Below, in pieces: positions 6,609 through 9,718 of a DNA stretch of 9,718 nt. Each line of letters begins with the position of its first letter. The stretch's first letter is position 1. The stretch is from Bacteroidota bacterium. GTDB taxonomy: Bacteria > Bacteroidota > Ignavibacteria > Ignavibacteriales > Melioribacteraceae. The notes below the pieces were generated by a model, which worked only from the letters and a program-made list of their open reading frames with translations, did not search any database and had not been told where the DNA came from. A program made the position numbers and the translations under genes. The stretch covers positions 1 to 9,718 of the forward strand of contig JAKAMS010000072.1 in NCBI GenBank assembly GCA_021812745.1, in the 5' to 3' direction.

Positions 6609-6686
6609 AGTCTCTTTATTATAAAAATGGAAATATGACACGAAGACAGTTAAATTAACAAAAAACAATTGACAGATAACTACAAC

Positions 6687-7685
6687 ATGAACACACAAAA
6701 CGATTACCTTAAACCGGAAGAGATCCGCGCGCTTGCAAACTCGTTTCAGCAGAGCAGAATACTCTTATCGGCAATTGAACTTGGGCTTTTTACCATACTT
6801 GATAAACAGATGCTGCCTTCAAAAGAAGTAGCGAAGAAAATCAATGCCGACGAAAGGGCAACAGACAGATTGATGAACGCGCTTGTCGCTCTTGGTTTTT
6901 TAAGGAAAGTTCACGGAAAATTTTTTAATTCCGAAAACGCTTCTCAATACTTAGTTAAAAACAAACCGGAATTTATGGGCGGACTTTTCCATTCGTTGGG
7001 CTTGTGGAACACGTGGAGTTCGTTAACAGAATCTGTTAAGGCGGGAACTTCCGCCGCAGAGCAGAAACCTTCTTCCGGAGGAGTTGACTGGCTGGAATCA
7101 TTTATTGGCGCAATGCATTACCGCGGTGTTAAAGAAGCAAAGATAACGGCACTGATGCTCGATCTTTCCGCTTCAAAAAAAATGCTTGATGTCGGCGGCG
7201 GTTCTGGAGCGTTTGCAATGGAGTTCGTCAAAAATAATCCAAATATGTCTGCCGTTGTTTTTGATCTTCCCAATGTTATTCCAATAACAAAACGTTACGT
7301 TGAACAAGAAAAGATGAACAGTAAAATATCATACTTGAGCGGCGATTACCTTGAAGATGATTTTGGCAGCGGGTACGATTTAATTTTTCTTTCTGCAATT
7401 GTTCACATAAACAGCTTTGATGAAAATAATTTTCTAATAAAAAAATGTTATGACTCGCTCAACACGGGCGGACAGATAGTTGTTAAAGATTGGGTTATGA
7501 ATGAAGATAGAACCGAACCGGCGGGCGGCGCTTTCTTTGCTTTGAATATGCTTGTAGGAACAGAACGGGGGGATACTTATACCGAAGCAGAAATTAAAAG
7601 TTGGTTTGCAAATACCGGCATAAAAAAAATAGAAAGAAAGAATACCAGCTTCGGTTCATCGCTTATGATTGGTCATAAGGAATAA
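6687..7685 (+). CDS. SAM-dependent O-methyltransferase, Methyltransf_2/acetylserotonin-type
   Basis: The gene codes for 332 residues from ATG 6687; a TTG six codons upstream (6669) is in frame but unconvincing, and neither has a strong Shine-Dalgarno site. The N-terminal part (about 8-100) is a winged-helix dimerisation domain (ANSFQQSRILLSAIELGLFTIL, then KINADERATDRLMNALVALGFL). The catalytic Rossmann domain follows: motif I DVGGGSG (D168-G174), D193 in FDLPN for the SAM ribose, GDYLEDD near 219-225 for the adenine side, and GGQIVVKDWVMNED as the late motif. H240 in SAIVHINSFDE sits where the family usually has its catalytic-base His. Order and length suit class I O-methyltransferases acting on small hydroxylated molecules, such as hydroxyneurosporene (CrtF), acetylserotonin and polyketides. 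The substrate cannot be told, and no biosynthetic genes are adjacent. It is a cytoplasmic, probably monocistronic gene, as a terminator lies just upstream. Confidence 0.88.
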   Translation: MNTQNDYLKPEEIRALANSFQQSRILLSAIELGLFTILDKQMLPSKEVAKKINADERATDRLMNALVALGFLRKVHGKFFNSENASQYLVKNKPEFMGGLFHSLGLWNTWSSLTESVKAGTSAAEQKPSSGGVDWLESFIGAMHYRGVKEAKITALMLDLSASKKMLDVGGGSGAFAMEFVKNNPNMSAVVFDLPNVIPITKRYVEQEKMNSKISYLSGDYLEDDFGSGYDLIFLSAIVHINSFDENNFLIKKCYDSLNTGGQIVVKDWVMNEDRTEPAGGAFFALNMLVGTERGDTYTEAEIKSWFANTGIKKIERKNTSFGSSLMIGHKE

Positions 7686-7883
7686 TCAAGAACGAAACAA
7701 TGATGAAAAAAACGATCCGCCATCTCGGTGCGCCGAGTTTATAGCGGCAAAATAAGTTGATGAGAAAGGTGTTGGGGAGTGATAAAAATCCCTTCTTGTG
7801 ATATCAATAAACAAATTATTAGTTAGTCAGAAACATCTCCTTGATTATTCTCTCTGCTTCGCTTATCATCACTTAGTAAATAA

Positions 7884-7890
7884 AGGGAGA
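7884..7890 (+). promoter_or_regulatory. Ribosome binding site that decides the PPK2 start
   Basis: AGGGAGA lies 6 bp before ATG 7897. It is the only good Shine-Dalgarno match near the 5' end of the frame and supports the 288-residue protein over the 321-residue one from GTG 7798. Confidence 0.8.
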
Positions 7891-7896
7891 TACTTA

Positions 7897-8763
7897 ATGG
7901 ACGTGGAAAAATTTAGAGCGCGCAAAGACGACAAAATAAATCTTTCAAAAATAGAAACAGATTTCATCGGCGGACCGGATTCAAAAGAAGAGGGGAAAGA
8001 ACTGCTGGAAAAGAACATCAAAAAGATGTCGGAACTTCAAGAAAAACTATACGCGCAGGACAAATATTCGCTTCTCCTTATTTTTCAGGCTATGGATGCC
8101 GCAGGCAAAGACAGCGCAATTAAACACGTAATGAGCGGACTGAATCCGCAAGGAACACAAGTCTTCAGTTTTAAGCAACCTTCGACTGAAGAACTTAATC
8201 ACGATTATATGTGGAGGACAAGCAAATCATTGCCGGAACGGGGACGGATTGGAATTTTTAACCGGTCATATTACGAAGAGGTTTTAATTGTTCGTGTTCA
8301 CAATTTAATTAAATCAGAAAAAATTCCGGCAGAGTTTATAACTAAAAATATTTGGGAAGAACGATTCAATCAGATTCGAAATTTTGAGAAATATCTGTAT
8401 GAAAACGGAACGTACATTTTAAAATTCTATCTGAACGTTTCAAAAGAAGAACAAGCTAAAAGATTTCTCGAAAGAATTGATGACCCGGCTAAGAACTGGA
8501 AATTCTCTGCGGGCGATTTAACGGAACGGGAGTATTGGAACGATTATATGAAATGTTACGAAGAGGCGATTAGCGCAACAAGCACAAAATTTGCACCATG
8601 GTATATAATTCCTGCTGATAAAAAATGGTTTACACGGCTTGCTATTTCGGATGTAATAATTGAAACTATGAAAAACATGGATCTAAAATACCCGGAAGTA
8701 AGCGGAGAGCAAAAGAAAAATCTGGAGATTTGTAAAGATAAACTGCTGAAAAAGGATTCTTGA
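7897..8763 (+). CDS. ppk2: Polyphosphate:nucleotide phosphotransferase, PPK2 family (probably class III)
   Basis: The gene codes for 288 residues from ATG 7897, chosen because AGGGAGA (7884-7890) sits 6 bp upstream. A longer in-frame version from GTG 7798 would add 33 residues that resemble no PPK2 N-terminus and has no ribosome binding site. The family core is plain: Walker A QAMDAAGKDSAIKH (D67, G70, K71, D72), then GLNPQGTQVFSFKQPS, the lid region HDYMWRTSKSLPERG, and the Walker B-like FNRSYYEEVLIVRVH (N122, R123, S124). Further on come DDPAKNWKFSAGDL, and APWYIIPADKKWFTRLA near the C-terminus. PPK2 enzymes move phosphate from polyphosphate onto nucleoside mono- or diphosphates; the FNRS rather than FDRS variant and NPQG suggest the class that uses both AMP and ADP. 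It is cytoplasmic and likely helps nucleotide recharging and phosphate storage. The gene converges with the minus-strand gene at 8830. Confidence 0.93.
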   Translation: MDVEKFRARKDDKINLSKIETDFIGGPDSKEEGKELLEKNIKKMSELQEKLYAQDKYSLLLIFQAMDAAGKDSAIKHVMSGLNPQGTQVFSFKQPSTEELNHDYMWRTSKSLPERGRIGIFNRSYYEEVLIVRVHNLIKSEKIPAEFITKNIWEERFNQIRNFEKYLYENGTYILKFYLNVSKEEQAKRFLERIDDPAKNWKFSAGDLTEREYWNDYMKCYEEAISATSTKFAPWYIIPADKKWFTRLAISDVIIETMKNMDLKYPEVSGEQKKNLEICKDKLLKKDS

Positions 8764-8764
8764 T

Positions 8765-8815
8765 AAAAAATGCCCGATGCGAGAAAAGAATATTATAAAT
8801 TCTGTTACCGGGCAT
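8765..8815 (-). terminator. Terminator for the minus-strand thioredoxin/GNAT operon
   Basis: Read on the minus strand, ATGCCCG (8815-8809) pairs with CGGGCAT (8776-8770) and is followed by a T run (complement of 8765-8770). The 32-nt loop holds a smaller stem, AGAAT/ATTCT (8787-8791 with 8799-8803). It starts 15 bp beyond the stop of the gene at 8830-9348. On the plus strand there is no T tract after the stem, so it probably acts only for the minus-strand genes, although it also lies between two convergent genes. Confidence 0.75.
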
Positions 8816-8829
8816 CTTAATTTAGAAAC

Positions 8830-9348
8830 TCATTTCTTTAATTCTTCTTCAATTAAATTTATCATCTTCTCAAACTCTTTTAGAACAAAACCTGTGCTTG
8901 CCCATTTTATTTTTCCATCTTTGCCTATAACAAAATTTCTCGGAATATATTTCGATGCAAACAGATTATATGTCTTAGCGTCTGTATCAAGATAGACGGG
9001 GAATGTGTATTTGTATTGTTCAATGAATTTTTTGACAACGTCTTCTTTCTCTCCGCGGGAAATGCAAAGAACAATAAAGTTAGCGTCTTTTATTTTATTG
9101 TAAATGTTTTTTTGTAGAAGAGGTAATTCTGCTTTACATGGAGGGCACCAAGTAGCCCAAAAATTTATTAAAACCACTTTATTCTTTAGTGCTTCGGATG
9201 AAAAGGACGTTCCGTTTAGTGATGTTGTGGTAAACGCAGGAAGACTATCACCCGCTTTTTTAATTGTGGTCGAATTAATATCGTCTTGCGCATAAGCGAG
9301 CGAGCTGAAAAACATTAGTAAAACAATTGCGGTCAACTTTGATCTCAT
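8830..9348 (-). CDS. Periplasmic TlpA/ResA-like thioredoxin-family protein
   Basis: The gene codes for 172 residues and starts at ATG 9348, with GAGGAG (complement of 9354-9359) a few bases upstream. Residues 1-20 form a Sec signal peptide (MRSK, Leu/Ile/Val core, AYA cleavage site before Q21); there is no lipobox Cys, so it is soluble periplasmic rather than a lipoprotein. The thioredoxin fold follows: LPAFTTTSLNGTSFSSEALKNKVVLINFWATWC with active site W67-C68-P69-P70-C71, then FPVYLDTD, and the cis-Pro loop YIPRNFVIGKDGKI (P136). CPPC with a KAELP helix is usual for TlpA/ResA thiol:disulfide reductants, which reduce apocytochrome c haem-binding cysteines or copper-chaperone thiols in the periplasm. 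No cytochrome biogenesis genes are visible here, so the partner is unknown. One extra Cys (C95) lies outside the active site. It probably shares a transcript with the GNAT gene 23 bp upstream. Confidence 0.9.
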   Translation of the reverse strand: MRSKLTAIVLLMFFSSLAYAQDDINSTTIKKAGDSLPAFTTTSLNGTSFSSEALKNKVVLINFWATWCPPCKAELPLLQKNIYNKIKDANFIVLCISRGEKEDVVKKFIEQYKYTFPVYLDTDAKTYNLFASKYIPRNFVIGKDGKIKWASTGFVLKEFEKMINLIEEELKK

Positions 9349-9371
9349 TTTCTCTCCTCAATTTTTAATAA

Positions 9372-9718
9372 TTATAAATAGTACCTCATAATAGGTCGTG
9401 ATTTACTTCTTCTTTCTACCTCTTCGAAACCGGCTTTTTCAAACGAAGTTGGAATACCGGTCCAGGCAAAGGCGGCCGGAATATTTTTGCTGTATGGAAC
9501 TGTCGGGTATCCCTCAAGTATTTTTACTTTTTTCTTTTTGCAGAAATTGATAACAGCGTTAAGCAGTTCTGTCGAGATTCCTTTTCTCCTGAATTCTTTA
9601 ATTATGAAAAAACATGTTATTGACCATACCGGCTCATTGTCAACTCTTTTCAATACACGTGAATTATCTAACCGCACAAATTTTTCTCTTGGTGCAACAG
9701 CACACCATCCAACAGGCT
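9372..9718 (-). CDS. GNAT-family N-acetyltransferase (5' end outside the window)
   Basis: The frame stays open to the window edge, so the true start lies beyond 9718; the GTG at 9677 is internal. The visible 115 residues begin PVGWCAVAPREKFVRL and contain motif A of the GNAT fold: VWSITCFFIIKEFRRKGISTELL, where the R-R-K-G-I loop binds the pyrophosphate of acetyl-CoA. Then come LEGYPTVPYSKN and a C-terminal strand FEKAGFEEVERRSKSRPIMRYYL. GWCAVAPRE, VWSI-CFF and RPIMR together recall a common uncharacterised bacterial GNAT group whose acceptor is unknown. It is cytoplasmic. It ends 23 bp before the thioredoxin-like gene, with the shared ribosome binding site in the gap, which indicates co-transcription. 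The pairing has no obvious functional meaning. Confidence 0.85.
   Translation of the reverse strand, partial: PVGWCAVAPREKFVRLDNSRVLKRVDNEPVWSITCFFIIKEFRRKGISTELLNAVINFCKKKKVKILEGYPTVPYSKNIPAAFAWTGIPTSFEKAGFEEVERRSKSRPIMRYYL

Noticed and set aside
6669..6686. TTG start of the methyltransferase, or TTGACA here as a promoter -35 box
   Set aside because: ATG 6687 gives a normal N-terminus, and the TTGACA lies too close to the start codon to have a -10 box and leader.
7757..7785. Possible promoter for PPK2 (TTGATG with a following TGATAA)
   Set aside because: The -10 match is poor and the spacing ambiguous; AT-rich spacer DNA gives such matches by chance.
7798..7896. Upstream extension of the PPK2 frame from GTG 7798
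   Set aside because: The added 33 residues do not resemble a PPK2 N-terminus and have no Shine-Dalgarno site, while ATG 7897 has a good one.
8777..8995. Plus-strand open frame opposite the 3' end of the thioredoxin-like gene
   Set aside because: It overlaps the minus-strand terminator and the antisense of a clear TlpA-like domain, and has no recognisable protein features.
1..9718. tRNA, rRNA, CRISPR array, insertion sequence or integrase
   Set aside because: No cloverleaf, rRNA-like segment, regular repeat-spacer array, transposase motif or terminal inverted repeat was seen on either strand.

Overview
The window looks like a chromosomal piece of an Ignavibacteria-type bacterium (Ignavibacteriota, Bacteroidota/Chlorobiota side). 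The main reason is two secreted proteins ending in a C-terminal type IX secretion (T9SS) sorting domain of the QNYPNPFNPTTTIEF...GMYIYRLSG...KKMILMK kind, which is typical of that group. Purine-rich Shine-Dalgarno sites and AT-leaning coding fit as well. The taxon is inferred from motif style, not from a search.

Layout. (1) 1-1158 (+): 3' part of a secreted Asp-box beta-propeller protein with a T9SS sorting domain, followed by a strong rho-independent terminator. (2) 1323-6552 (+): a compact, AT-rich cluster of secreted-protein genes. It begins with a large multi-domain gene (1323-4105) that is interrupted: one -1 shift among poly-A tracts near 2548-2637, then two in-frame TAG codons (3299-3301, 3863-3865). 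Three related Ig-like repeats lie on both sides of the shift, so the pieces belong to one original protein of about 925 residues; its C-terminal part carries an HExxH motif. Next come a 603-residue secreted protein with helical repeats, an IPT/TIG-like domain and an unrecognised C-terminal domain, then a 206-residue protein that is little more than signal peptide, Ig-like stalk and T9SS sorting domain. A terminator closes the cluster. (3) 6687-7685 (+): SAM-dependent O-methyltransferase. (4) 7897-8763 (+): PPK2 polyphosphate:nucleotide phosphotransferase, probably class III. (5) 8830-9348 and 9372-9718 (-): a periplasmic TlpA/ResA-like thioredoxin and a GNAT acetyltransferase (5' end beyond the window), 23 bp apart and so probably co-transcribed, with their own minus-strand terminator.

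The most notable structure is a perfect 106-bp direct repeat (1109-1214 and 6503-6608). It covers the end of the sorting domain, the stop codon, the 3' UTR and the terminator, and it brackets the whole secreted-protein cluster. This suggests that the tail-plus-terminator unit moves or is homogenised by recombination, and that the AT-rich cluster between the copies could be gained or lost as a cassette.

Working idea for the cluster: the two large proteins have signal peptides but no sorting domain of their own, whereas the small third protein is almost only a sorting domain. It may act as a surface anchor or escort, but this is inference. The methyltransferase, PPK2 and TlpA/GNAT genes are ordinary housekeeping or accessory functions with no visible link to the cluster.
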